Assembly: GCA_027578815.1 (NCBI GenBank)
Contig: JANBTH010000156.1
Span: 1-29,821, forward strand
Length of the DNA stretch: 29,821 nt
Reading direction: 5' to 3'
DNA from: Coemansia sp. RSA 1804
Lineage: Eukaryota > Kickxellomycota > Kickxellomycetes > Kickxellales > Kickxellaceae
The notes under the pieces were generated by a model that was not told where the DNA came from, did no database searches, and saw only the letters and a list, made by a program, of their open reading frames with translations. The first letter of the stretch is position 1; each line of letters starts with the position of its first letter. The position numbers were made by a program, and so were the translations under genes. This document shows positions 18,253 through 28,182 of this stretch, one piece after another.

Positions 18253-20895
18253 ATGAGTGCATTTATTGTTAGATGCGTTTTGTTATCTCTCTTGTATGGG
18301 ATTGTAAGTGCCCATTCTATTGCAATCCGCGAGATCCACAAGAGAGTTTACTCCTACCCTTCATATGTGAAAACCAGCCCTGGTTTATACATTATTCAAT
18401 TTGAGGACAATGCGTCGGAAGCCCATGTTGACCATTACCATTCAATGTCAGGCGTCAACGTAAACCACCGCTACACTGAGGTCTTTAACGGAATAGCTGT
18501 CAGAGCCGACAGTTCAGTTACTCCATTTGACCTGGCAAGCGTTGACAAGGTCAAGCGTGTGTGGCCAGCAAGGTATTATACCACTTCCAGCCAGAGTAGT
18601 GGCTCTAACACCAATTATCCGTATTCCTATCCACACAAACCCACAGGTGTAGAGAAGGCTGTCAACGAGCTTGGGCTTACCGGAAAAGGCATCAAGATTG
18701 GAATTGTTGATACCGGCGTTGACTACATGCACCCTGAGCTTGGTCGCTGCTGGAAGACCAAGGGGTGTATGTGGCAATATGGCTCGGATCTTGTGGGAGA
18801 CGACTACAACCCTGCAGTTGGCAACGAAGAAACCAAGCCAGGTCCATATCCGCTGGACTGTGTAGGACATGGAACCCATGTTGCTGGTATTATTGCTGGA
18901 CAAGGACCAATCGCGCGTGGTGTTGCTCCAGACGCAACTCTAGGAATGTACCGTATTTTTGGATGCGACTCCGCCAGCGGTGCAGGTAGCACATCCGATG
19001 TTATGATATTAAAGGGGCTTGAGATGGCAGTCAAGGATAAATTGGACATCATTAATCTTTCGCTTGGCGGAGGCAGCTGGCCCGACGAGCCGGTTTCAGT
19101 AGCAGCGGCCAACATCGTAAAGAATGGCACTGTGGTTGTTGCAGCATCGGGCAATGATGGCCAGGGCGGGCTTTTCACAGCCGGTTCGCCTGCGGTGGGT
19201 AACGGGGTCATTAATGTGGGATCCGTCCAAAACTGGAACTATACGGTTGCGAATTTGAGTGTAAGAAACTCAAAGTCCTCAAAGTCTGTGCGGACTACGC
19301 TGTCCACATCTCTTGGGCATCCGTTCTCCGTTGACATGGAGACCCCGATTGTCGCTCCAACAATTACTTCTAGTCCAGGTGGTTGTGGGAATGTTACCGA
19401 TGATTTGACTGGAAAGGTTGCCATTTTCACCATACAGCCCGAATGCAGCCATAGATTAATGGTGCCCATGTTACAAAAGGCTGGTGCGACGGATATCATT
19501 ATGATTAACAACAAACCGGGCCTTATCTACCCGACGTTCATAGGTGTGAATGCCTCGGTTATTACCGTGACACCAGAAGACGGACGGATTATCATGGATA
19601 TGATTGCTGCTGGCCCAACTAAGATCAATGGACCGACAAGCAAGACCTATTATATTCCAGCCACGGACATTGCTGGACAGGTTTCGGTTTATAGTTCTAT
19701 GGGCCCTGACCCGTACCTCAACATTTCCCCCCATATTATGGCCCCCGGTGGCAACATCTACTCTACTATTCCTGTAAAGTACGGCGGATACTTTGTCATG
19801 TCGGGAACATCAATGGCATGTCCATTTGTTTCTGGGGCTGTTGCTTTGCTCAAGCAAGGGCGTCCCAATTTGTCTATAGACGAAATTAGCGATCTTCTAT
19901 CGACAACGGCAAGTCCAATTGCAAACCCTAGCACTGGCATTCCCGAGCACCCTTACAAGATCGGTTCCGGTCTGATTAACGTTTACGATGCAGTAAAGGC
20001 GAGAGCAAAAATATTTCCACCCAGACTATCCCTTAACAGCACAACAGAATGCTCGTCGTCGGAGTATGCAAGTACCGTTGTGGGTAGCGAGCTCTGGAGC
20101 GTACGCAATATCACATTAACAAACACCGACAAGTACAAGGATATGTATGTTACCATCGATAACAGTGCTTCTGCAGCTCTCTCCATGTACTATCCAAATG
20201 GAAGCATAGCCTACACGCCAGTTGTTTTTGAAGGCGCCAGCTCCTCAGACGGAACGGACAATTCGAAACCTGCAATCAAACTCTTTAACCCACCTAAAGT
20301 AGTTAAGGCTGGCCAAAAAGCAACATACACTGTGGCCATTATTGCCCCCACTGTTCTCGACAACAGCGACAAGTGGTTCTTTGGCGGTGCTCTCGAGTTC
20401 AAGCTACAGTGGGCTAGCGAAGCAACTACAAGCGTCTACAGGGTACCCTATTCAGGATACAGCGGCGACTATAGCAAGCTGGATGTGCTTGCACCTCCTA
20501 GCAGTGGGTTCCCTTCTATTCGCGATGACTCTGGTATGCCTCTCGTTCCGGGCCCATTGACCATCTCAGAAAATAGAACTGCCAGCGTATTCTTCAGTAT
20601 GGCGTTGCCCTCTCATCTTGGGTTTGTCCAGCTTGTGAACTCTGCAAAAAAGGCTGTTGGATATTTGCCAGATGGATATTTGAAGTTTGTGCCACACACC
20701 TGTCCGCTATGCAGTTTACCAATTATAAACTTTGCGATTAACAGTACTGTGTTTACAGACGAGGAACTTATCAATGCAGTTCAGGTACCTACTGGCAGTT
20801 ATAGCATTCATGCTGCATTCCTTCGTCCACTTGGCAATCCTGATAATTCTGCTGATTTCCAAGTCTGGGACTCTCCGGTGTTTACAATTGCATAG
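18253..20895 (+). CDS. Secreted subtilisin-like serine protease (S8) with PA domain
   Basis: 880 residues. The ATG at 18253 starts a signal peptide (hydrophobic VLLSLLYGIVSA, likely cut before HS at 21-22). Then come an I9-type propeptide (about 41-108, YIIQFEDNAS ... VFNGIAVRAD) and the S8 domain: Asp153 in IVDTGVDYMHPELG, His207 in GHGTHVAGIIAG, oxyanion Asn301 in AASGNDG, Ser520 in MSGTSMACPFVSGA. A protease-associated (PA) insert lies between the His and Ser parts (about 360-460). A long beta-rich C-terminal part (about 610-880, with many N-glycosylation sequons) is probably Fn3-like. This is the Vpr/lactocepin-like architecture of large fungal subtilases, which degrade protein outside the cell. 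The catalytic set is complete. The exact substrate is unknown. The gene stands alone in gene-poor flanks and needs no intron. Confidence 0.93.
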   Translation: MSAFIVRCVLLSLLYGIVSAHSIAIREIHKRVYSYPSYVKTSPGLYIIQFEDNASEAHVDHYHSMSGVNVNHRYTEVFNGIAVRADSSVTPFDLASVDKVKRVWPARYYTTSSQSSGSNTNYPYSYPHKPTGVEKAVNELGLTGKGIKIGIVDTGVDYMHPELGRCWKTKGCMWQYGSDLVGDDYNPAVGNEETKPGPYPLDCVGHGTHVAGIIAGQGPIARGVAPDATLGMYRIFGCDSASGAGSTSDVMILKGLEMAVKDKLDIINLSLGGGSWPDEPVSVAAANIVKNGTVVVAASGNDGQGGLFTAGSPAVGNGVINVGSVQNWNYTVANLSVRNSKSSKSVRTTLSTSLGHPFSVDMETPIVAPTITSSPGGCGNVTDDLTGKVAIFTIQPECSHRLMVPMLQKAGATDIIMINNKPGLIYPTFIGVNASVITVTPEDGRIIMDMIAAGPTKINGPTSKTYYIPATDIAGQVSVYSSMGPDPYLNISPHIMAPGGNIYSTIPVKYGGYFVMSGTSMACPFVSGAVALLKQGRPNLSIDEISDLLSTTASPIANPSTGIPEHPYKIGSGLINVYDAVKARAKIFPPRLSLNSTTECSSSEYASTVVGSELWSVRNITLTNTDKYKDMYVTIDNSASAALSMYYPNGSIAYTPVVFEGASSSDGTDNSKPAIKLFNPPKVVKAGQKATYTVAIIAPTVLDNSDKWFFGGALEFKLQWASEATTSVYRVPYSGYSGDYSKLDVLAPPSSGFPSIRDDSGMPLVPGPLTISENRTASVFFSMALPSHLGFVQLVNSAKKAVGYLPDGYLKFVPHTCPLCSLPIINFAINSTVFTDEELINAVQVPTGSYSIHAAFLRPLGNPDNSADFQVWDSPVFTIA

Positions 20896-23641
20896 AGAAG
20901 CCTGTTATTTTCTTAGTTTTAATTTTGACAACAAGTATGATTGCAACCATATTGAATTACATGCAAATTATTTAGGCTTTAAAGACACAACTATCAACAG
21001 ATAGTCATTTGCGGTCTGTAGAGCCTTGCAAAGGTTACTATTAGCTGGTTATTTGGCTGGGATGTGCTGTTTGAAACCTACGATAACATTATTTGCATTT
21101 TGTGATTCAAGATTACGTGTGCATATCATTATCCTCTTGTTGGTATCTTCTCTAGCAAATGACTCGGTGTGCTAGTTATAAAGACAGTTTAAAATGGCCA
21201 CAGAGTGTTCTATCTCCGATGCATAAAATAATACGTGGCGCTCGCACTGCTGATAGTTGCGTCTGACATAGTGAGAAAGATATGTGACAAATGGTGAAAT
21301 AAATGTTTTTGCTGCCCCAAGAAAAAAGATGAAAACAAAGCTTGCCTTTTGCAATCGGTCATCCATGTGCTATATATAATAAATAAGCGCATATATGTAG
21401 GCGACAGCAAGCATATACTGTCTTTTAAAATATTATATGCAAGGTCATAAGAAAAACCCCCTGAAGACAGGAATATTGCAATAAAGGACGCATAGGGAAC
21501 AAACCGAAAAAAACAAGCAAGCAGTTCAGCGAACAGATCAGTAAGGGCTTAGATAAGCTGCGCCTGCACACAAGTAACAACAAAACATAGTATGCTGCTT
21601 AAACAATGATACACAGACACAATGACTAGGACTTTTAGACTTGCCTTTTAGAGACAGTGGCCCTGTTTGCTTGATGATGTTGATGTTGGTGTTGGAAGTG
21701 TATCTGGTGCTACGCAAGAAACAACAAAAAAAGAGGAAACGCGGGGATAAAGGCGAGGAGTATTGATGTACATTTGCAGGATTGCAGTATAAATCCACGA
21801 GCCAAACATTGGATAGGTACTGTGAGATGCTACAACTCTTTCAATGAAATGACACGAAAAACAATGCAGGGTGCAGATAGTGGAAACAGCTCCAGCTTTA
21901 ATTATTAATATCGGTGTCCGCATCACATGTAACGCTTGCTTCATTTGTAAAAATATGCGTTTGGCTCCAGCACTACTTGTTCACCTACTTGCGTTCAGAA
22001 TACGGATGGTGCTGGTGCATGTATGCCGAATGGATAAAATTGTCCTCTGCGCCCAGGGAACAGAAAAAAGGAACCCAGAAGGCGCTGTCTGGTGACCTGT
22101 CGATTGGGAAGGGAGCTGTGCTTGAGCAATGAAGGAAATGTTGGTGGGGAAAAATGGATGGAGTCGCAATGTGGAGGAAGTACGCAAAAGAAGCGAAGAA
22201 AAAAAACAAATTCATGGCGTCAAGACGCGCACATTGTTGTTGCCAAAACTCGCACATGCCGAAAGAGGGGGAGGAGGAGGCCAGAACAAAGCGCTTTTTT
22301 TGCAGCAGCAGGAGGAGCAGGACAATTGGAAAAAGGAAGACAACTCCCAAGGATTTATTTTCATTGCCAGCTGGCGATGGCCAAGACTGCGGCAAACCTG
22401 AGAAAGAGAAAAACAGGGATACAGCAGCCGTGCCTCCTTCAGTTTGCGGCAAGCGTCCAGCCGGACGCTCCCCCCTTTTCTATATCTGTCCATCTTCTCC
22501 ATCCACACATATTGCCTTGCCTTCTTTTCTTTTCCTTTGGCAGTGCCGGTTCCAAGCTTTCCGAAGCCGATGTTAAAATGCGCATGATGTGGACAGGCAA
22601 CACGCCTGTCCAGCTCTTGCCGATTCTTTTCCCATTCTCTCTTTTTTCTGGACCTCCAAACATTCTACATCCGGCACATTCATTATTTTCTCAACTCTCA
22701 AGCCGACGCCAACCACACGCAAGAGCAACAAGAAAAAGATAATTTTCTGCTCTTGCTCCCTGTTTTTGTTATCTATTTTTGTATTTCATTTGTTGTGTTG
22801 TAGCTCTTTTTGGAAGTAGATAATTATTATAACCACAGTCTCCTCCCTCAAGCTGCATAGCTTGCTGGAATTATCACCGCCACCTTTATCCGAAATATAG
22901 TCTAGCCAGAGACAGCGCCATAAACAGCGGGGGTATCTGTATTTTTGTTTTATTTCAGTATATGCAGCCCGCTTAAAAGTTGCTTTTTTGATTGCCTAAA
23001 CGACATATACCCATTTCAATATCAATCGACAATACCTTTTTCTCCATTTTCAATTAGCGGAAACTTGTCTTCTCCTGATGTGTTTGAAGAAAAGAAGTAG
23101 AACTCCATTGCGTAACCGAGTAGTGTGTATGAACTAGCTTTTCTTGTATATATCGGATTTGTCTTTTAGTAAACAACCAAAGCACACGCTTACTCACTTG
23201 TTTAAAATCACCTGCCTCCCTCCTTGTCTTTGTTTTGGGCTCTTTTTGTCTCTTTGTTTCCGCCGTTCAGGGGAACGCAGTAACCGTCCATCCATTTCCT
23301 AATCTTACTGTTCTGTCTTTGTTTATAAATAATCTTGTTCGTCTTTCATCCTTTTTTCTTTGCTATACGCTACAACTTTTATTATTTAATCGACACTATC
23401 CTTCAGTCACTTTGCTTGAGAATACTCGAGTATCCCACCCACACGCGGTAACTGTTAGCGATAACCGCAACGTCTTATTGAACATCGCGCCGCATCTTGT
23501 ACCAGTGCTATTCCGCATCTGTTGGACCAGGCGGAAAAAAGGAGAAGAAAGCTGAGCAGAGGCGGGCACCGAGTTCTAGCAGCAAGCGTGGTCTGATGAG
23601 ATGTGTTGAACCGAGTCCCCCCTTTTGTTACATTTCTCAGA
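20896..23641. other. 2.7-kb region without a recognised gene
   Basis: Several open frames overlap on both strands and none has a family I recognise. Examples are minus-strand 98 codons at 21648-21944 (ATG, hydrophobic, Cys/His-rich) and plus-strand frames in 22092-22742 that carry Lys/Arg- then Ser/Pro/Leu-rich low-complexity sequence. From about 22480 to 23450 the plus strand is T/C-rich, the usual promoter and leader texture, probably for the receptor gene at 23642. A small multi-exon gene of the CENP-X kind could hide here. Confidence 0.5.
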
Positions 23642-24763
23642 ATGCAGACCCAGGAACTCGTGGACAGTATATTCTGCGGCGCTTCTATAATTTGCTCGGC
23701 CGCACAGAGTCTGATCATCGTGTATCTGGTTAGATCTAACGGCTGGGTATTCAGCATGTTTCTACAGCTGAATCTCGCCATGGCAATCGTCGTCACAGCA
23801 AACCGCTGCATCAGCTATCTGGATATATTCTTTATGCACCTGCCACAACATGTCAGAGAAAACCAGGCGTTTGTGCGGATAATGTACGGGTTTCTGGACA
23901 TTTCGTTTCTGCCGTTTGTTTACTTTTTCCTAATAACGGCCTTTTGCATAGACCTCTTGCTAAACTTTGCCTTGCATTACCGTTCAGCCCGCTGTCTGCA
24001 CCAGCTCTACATTCCAATATCGCTGTTTATTTCTTTTGTTATCTCGATGCCCATTCTAGCCTGGCCCGGTCAGCTTGGTGCAAACCATCTGTACATTGTC
24101 CAGGGCAACTGGTCTCAGCGCCACTACCACATTATCACACTATCGATTGTCATTGTTATTTGTTCTCTGGCGTCTGTGGCTCTTGTTGGCGCCGGGGTCT
24201 GGCAGACAATTCGCGAATGGCGCAGTTTGCGACGCGAGATTGATGAGCTTGTGTTGCCAATGACCGACAGTAGCTGCCAATCCGTTGAAAATATGATAAG
24301 CAATGCAAACGAGTCGTGGCCAAGCGGTTCAACTGGGCACTACCGAAGCATGGTAGCAAGTGCAGCAGCAGCAACAACAATAACAACAAGAACACAGGGT
24401 CATGGAGACACTGTTGCGTTGCAATCCCCTAGAGGTCTTTTTGGGATGCAAAACAGAGCCACACAGCAAAGGGCGATTACAGTACCGAGCAGCCCTGACT
24501 CTCTCGATCGCCTTTACTATGGCCGCAAAGTATCGCGATCAATATACTATCTTGCGCTGTATCCGCTAATCAACCTGCTTGCTCATCTGGCTACCGCTGT
24601 TGGGCAGATTGTCGTCTATGCGTATCCAGAACGAGAATGGTCCAGATCGGTGCGCGACTATTCAAACGACAGTGTCGGCATACTATTGCTGATCGTATTT
24701 ATTTCAAATCCCGCCTTTGTTGAGTCAAAATTTCGCCGCAAACGCCGACGTCCCTTCCAGTAG
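23642..24763 (+). CDS. Seven-helix membrane receptor, fungal Git3/cAMP-receptor-like GPCR
   Basis: 373 residues from the ATG at 23642. Seven hydrophobic helices are visible: about 8-30, 36-59, 79-110, 121-142, 162-187, 298-327 and 344-360. The N-terminus is short. Between helices 5 and 6 is a loop of about 110 residues rich in Ser/Thr/Gln/Ala, with a basic entry (WRSLRREID) and the motif GRKVSRSIYYLALYPLINLL leading into helix 6. Helix 7 has SNPAFVES, resembling the NPxxY area, and the tail is short and Arg/Lys-rich. This layout is that of Git3/Gpr1-type and cAMP-receptor-like fungal GPCRs, which sense nutrients and signal through a G-alpha to adenylate cyclase. The ligand cannot be told. An upstream exon is possible, because CTCAG sits directly before the ATG. 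Confidence 0.72.
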   Translation: MQTQELVDSIFCGASIICSAAQSLIIVYLVRSNGWVFSMFLQLNLAMAIVVTANRCISYLDIFFMHLPQHVRENQAFVRIMYGFLDISFLPFVYFFLITAFCIDLLLNFALHYRSARCLHQLYIPISLFISFVISMPILAWPGQLGANHLYIVQGNWSQRHYHIITLSIVIVICSLASVALVGAGVWQTIREWRSLRREIDELVLPMTDSSCQSVENMISNANESWPSGSTGHYRSMVASAAAATTITTRTQGHGDTVALQSPRGLFGMQNRATQQRAITVPSSPDSLDRLYYGRKVSRSIYYLALYPLINLLAHLATAVGQIVVYAYPEREWSRSVRDYSNDSVGILLLIVFISNPAFVESKFRRKRRRPFQ

Positions 24764-24973
24764 TTCAACAACTGACACCAAAATCATTTCCAAGGCAGAA
24801 AAATGTTCCTGCTTGCCATTGCCATTAGCGCATGTACATTTCTCTCTATTTCTTTTTTCCGTATCTTTCCGTCTTTTCTAATTGAATTTGTCGTTTTCTA
24901 TGAGTGTGGAGTAAGCTACTGTTTGGTGTCTGAATTACCAAAAAGTGAACAATGTCAAGAAGATTTAGGAATA

Positions 24974-26119
24974 TTATTTCGAGGATGTGTCGGATAGTTT
25001 CAACCGCCACTGTGCAATCTTTTGAGAAATGCTTTTGTTAGGGATGCCATGCTTGTGCCTTTCCAGATACTCGGCTGTAGCCATCGTGCTGTTGAAGAAC
25101 AACAAGTAAAAGTCAACCATTTGCTTGACAAAGCCTTGGATGTCGGTTGTAGAAACGCCAAAGTCAACCCACCACTCGTTGTCGCTTTCCAATGCAAGTG
25201 TCGGAGGCCGCTTGGATTTAGTCTTTGGAAGCGTGGAATATCCTCCATTCGAGTGGTGACTGCTATTGTTGTCGCTAGACATAAATACATGGCGGATAAA
25301 AGAACACGTGTCTTTGGGCTCATCGGCATTTATACACCATGCCAAGACCAACGATCCGGCGGATATCACGGTGGATGGATACTGTATGGGCAAGGTAGTA
25401 AAGTACGCATCCAAAAGAATAGCCCAGCCCGAGGTGGCAACGGCTGATTCCCTCGTCAACCCAGCCATCTTTGCCAGTTTCACAAATAGCAGGTGCGTGT
25501 GGGATGTGCGAAAGTCATAACCAATGGCCTCCAGTATAAGCTGCTCTGCATTCATCACATTGGGTCGCATCTTGTCAATGACCGACGAGGCCACCTGCTT
25601 TGGATCACTTTGCGAGGACTGCGGTTTGGACAACAGAACATACGAGTACGCAATGATGTCGCGCAGCTTTTTGATGGTCTCCTCCATCTTTGACGATACT
25701 AACAGGCACCCTGTGGCCAGGTCAGTGCTCCCTATACGCGTGGTTGGGCGGTATATGTATGTTCGATACACCAGCAGCTGTGCGGTGCTAGCGGTACGCG
25801 CAGGAAACCCCATTTTCCGAGCAATCTCCTTAATAAAAACACAGCACTTTGTGGCGGTCTGCATTGCCGGGTTGTCAAAGATCTCCTGCTGGTCTACCCG
25901 TGGCTGGACAGAGATTTTGCCTGTGGCGCCGTTGTTATCGTTGTTGTCATTGTTGCTGCTGCTGTTGTTGTTACTCTGTGCTGCATTGTCGTTCGACAAA
26001 GACGAGGCTCTCGCCAGCTGTGCTACAATATAGCCTGACGTCATGTAAGTATGTCTATTGCTGCGGCTGCTGTTGTTGCTACCGATGGCAGACCCGTGTT
26101 GTGTAGCGACCGCTGCCAT
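24974..26119 (-). CDS. CTK2: C-type cyclin, CTDK-I beta (Ctk2)-like
   Basis: 381 residues. An Asn/Ser-rich head (about 10-65) is followed by two cyclin folds (about 85-205 and 207-275). Key stretches are CVFIKEIARKMGFPARTAST (93-112), ATGCLLVSSKMEETIKKLRD (135-154) and AEQLILEAIGYDF (191-203). SSKMEET with IKK is typical of transcriptional cyclins (C, K, T, Ctk2). GFPARTASTAQ and LPIQYPSTVISAGSLVLAW (second fold) are closest to Ctk2, the cyclin of the kinase complex that phosphorylates Ser2 of the Pol II C-terminal domain. Cyclin T/Pch1, the partner of Bur1/Cdk9, is the alternative. A Ser/His/Asn-rich insert follows the second fold, then helical segment TTDIQGFVKQMVDFYLLF. It is convergent with the receptor and divergent from NAA50. 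Confidence 0.78.
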   Translation of the reverse strand: MAAVATQHGSAIGSNNSSRSNRHTYMTSGYIVAQLARASSLSNDNAAQSNNNSSSNNDNNDNNGATGKISVQPRVDQQEIFDNPAMQTATKCCVFIKEIARKMGFPARTASTAQLLVYRTYIYRPTTRIGSTDLATGCLLVSSKMEETIKKLRDIIAYSYVLLSKPQSSQSDPKQVASSVIDKMRPNVMNAEQLILEAIGYDFRTSHTHLLFVKLAKMAGLTRESAVATSGWAILLDAYFTTLPIQYPSTVISAGSLVLAWCINADEPKDTCSFIRHVFMSSDNNSSHHSNGGYSTLPKTKSKRPPTLALESDNEWWVDFGVSTTDIQGFVKQMVDFYLLFFNSTMATAEYLERHKHGIPNKSISQKIAQWRLKLSDTSSK

Positions 26120-27243
26120 ATCTAATAAAGGCGATGCTATAGATACATGAAGTGCAGAATATGCTGTTGTTTTTCAACTGTTGAAGGATGCTCCCAGAGT
26201 AAGAAAAAAGAAAGAGAAACTAGGGGGTTATTAGGTATGAGCAATACGTGCTTGGTGAGTTTTTTCTTTAAGCAGATGTGTGGGGCATGATTGGTATTAA
26301 TCACCCACGAATTTTTATGGGTGCGATCCCCATGAGATGTGGGTTTTGCGGATAAAACAAAATGTTTTTTTTAAAAACTAACCGATTACCGGAGTTGGTC
26401 TCATTCATATTCTCATCCATTACCACATTTGCATAGATTACCACTACTGTTGCCATCATTTGGTGACATGTTCAGATATGGCATTTGCGCATGTGTACTT
26501 TTCAATATAGAAAGTTGTGGAGACTACGTTGGTCAAACATCTCGTTCAGAGCAAAAGAAAGACAATTCCCACCACCACCGAATGCAAATCCCCGGGACGC
26601 AACCTAACAAAAGAGGGAAATCACGAAACATGGCAATATTTCCCCCCTGCAGCATTCATGGCCGAATTCTTAGAAGAAGAAAAATGACAACGAGCTTCTC
26701 TGATACCGGTTTGCTTTCTGCGTCCTCAACAATAGTGGACGTGCGTTCGTGGTGCATTGGAAAACAAAAAGACAAACAAGTGGAAACTAAAAAACCACAT
26801 GTCCGCATCTTTCGACACATAAAACGTCAAAAGAACTTGAAATAACCATGACATTGCTGCTATATTTGCAAAACGTATGGAACAGGGAAAAGCTCTTGTT
26901 TGTTTCTCTTTTAGCAAAAAAAAGTATAATATCTTTCAACACACACGCACTTTCGATTAATCAATTTCAATATATTAGAAAATTGGCTAGGCTTTTGTTT
27001 CTCTTCTATCTTTCCAACCTAGGTTCAACTAATAAATTGGGGTTGGGGTTTAGGCTGGGGGAGTATTTGCTGGCTGTTTTTACTCACTTTTCTCGCTTTA
27101 ACCAAGACAAAGAAAGTCTTGCTGCGCCGCTCATCAGCTATTTTTTTGTTCACACACGCTCGTCCATATGACGACGAGACGGAACGCCCTTTCTTTTTTT
27201 TTTACCTGGGTCTCTAATTTTTGTTTATTTATTTATTCTTGTT
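26120..27243. promoter_or_regulatory. Divergent promoter region between CTK2 and NAA50
   Basis: 1.1 kb without a recognised gene. A short imperfect hairpin sits at about 26302-26331 (TCACCCAC / ATGGGTGCGA). An open frame at about 26429-26845 codes low-complexity Lys/Arg/Ser/His sequence and is not believed. T-rich stretches precede the NAA50 start (TTCTTTTTTTTTTACC at about 27190). Confidence 0.45.
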
Positions 27244-27993
27244 ATGAGCAAATTCAGTCGACTAATTACTTACGTATCCACCTGTTTAAATAGTGTATTA
27301 TTAAAGCTGAAGCACAAGGCACTGGGGATCCTGCACAAGCACCGAATAGAGATGAACTGCGCAAAAAGCACCAGCAACACGACCAGCAGCAACAGTAGTA
27401 ACGGAATTCCCGTTGTTCTGGGCATGGGCATGACGGTAAGCGGAAAGGCGGTAGAGTTCGAGCAAGTGGACGCGCTTAACATCAGCAAGGTGCGCAACCT
27501 GAACTCGGTGCTGTTCCCGGTGCACTACAGCAGCGGGTTCTACAAGAGTCTGACGCAGGGCGGACAGTTTGCGCAGCTGTGCACGTTCCAGGGAAAATAT
27601 GTGGGCACAATAGCGTGCCGCAGACAGCGGCTGGGCTTCGCAGACACTCCAGCGGTAGGCGGTGGAGGAGGAGGAGGGGGAGGAGGGGGATTCAATGGCT
27701 TGCACACATCGGCGGTGGCTGTGCCTGAGGCGTACGAGCTGTATATGATGACGCTGGGCGTGCTGGCTCCGTACAGACGGCTGGGGATCGGGCAGATGCT
27801 GCTTGCCAACGCGGTGAGCGCGGCCGAGCAGGATCCCCTTATCAGGCGTATTGTGTTGCACGTTAAAATCGACAACGACGATGCGCTCCGCTTCTACCAC
27901 AAGCACGGATTCACCACGATACGCCTGGTTGAGCGCTACTACAAGAACATTGAGCCGCCGCACGCGTACTTGCTGGAGTATCGACTGCGTTAA
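27244..27993 (+). CDS. NAA50: N-alpha-acetyltransferase 50 (NAA50/San), GNAT fold
   Basis: 249 residues from the ATG at 27244; in-frame Met at 37 and at 61/63 are possible real starts, since the domain begins about residue 68. Family core: NLNSVLFPVHYSSGFYKSL (85-103), ELYMMTLGVLAPYRRLGIG (165-183) with the acetyl-CoA loop RRLGIG, VLHVKIDNDDALRFYHKHGF (204-223) and YYKNIEPPHAYLL (232-244). Catalytic residues of human NAA50 (Tyr73, His112) correspond to Tyr167 and His206. It acetylates N-terminal Met before hydrophobic residues and associates with NatA; it is needed for cohesion in animals. Oddities: an insert of about 30 residues with an 11-Gly run (139-149, coded at 27658-27690) between two strands where human NAA50 has a short loop, and a Ser/Asn-rich head. 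Confidence 0.92.
   Translation: MSKFSRLITYVSTCLNSVLLKLKHKALGILHKHRIEMNCAKSTSNTTSSNSSNGIPVVLGMGMTVSGKAVEFEQVDALNISKVRNLNSVLFPVHYSSGFYKSLTQGGQFAQLCTFQGKYVGTIACRRQRLGFADTPAVGGGGGGGGGGGFNGLHTSAVAVPEAYELYMMTLGVLAPYRRLGIGQMLLANAVSAAEQDPLIRRIVLHVKIDNDDALRFYHKHGFTTIRLVERYYKNIEPPHAYLLEYRLR
27658..27690 (+). repeat. GGN codon tract coding poly-Gly in NAA50
   Basis: A run of GGT/GGA/GGG codons giving eleven consecutive Gly, a likely length-variable site, in frame with the GNAT domain. Confidence 0.85.
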
Positions 27994-28182
27994 TAATGGC
28001 GTGAGCCGTTTTTTTCTGCTGTTTGTTCGAATGTAGAAGCACAATTTCCAGTTGCATACCCTTTTTTTGCTTATTTCACCAAACAAGGAAACACGAAAAA
28101 AGAAAGAAAAGAAAGAAGGCACGCCTCGCTATCTACAGACAGGAATAACGCAGCGCTTTGGATTTGATCTTGGCTTTGGGGC

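Noticed and set aside
22092..22742. 216-codon frame and overlapping frames upstream of the receptor
   Set aside because: Several frames are open at once because of biased composition; there is no ATG for the longest one, and Lys/Arg then Ser/Pro runs without a fold.
26302..26331. Imperfect hairpin as a regulatory RNA or riboswitch
   Set aside because: Short arms with mismatches and no surrounding conserved core; could be chance.
26429..26845. 138-codon frame between CTK2 and NAA50
   Set aside because: No ATG at its beginning, low-complexity basic sequence, lies in a divergent promoter region.
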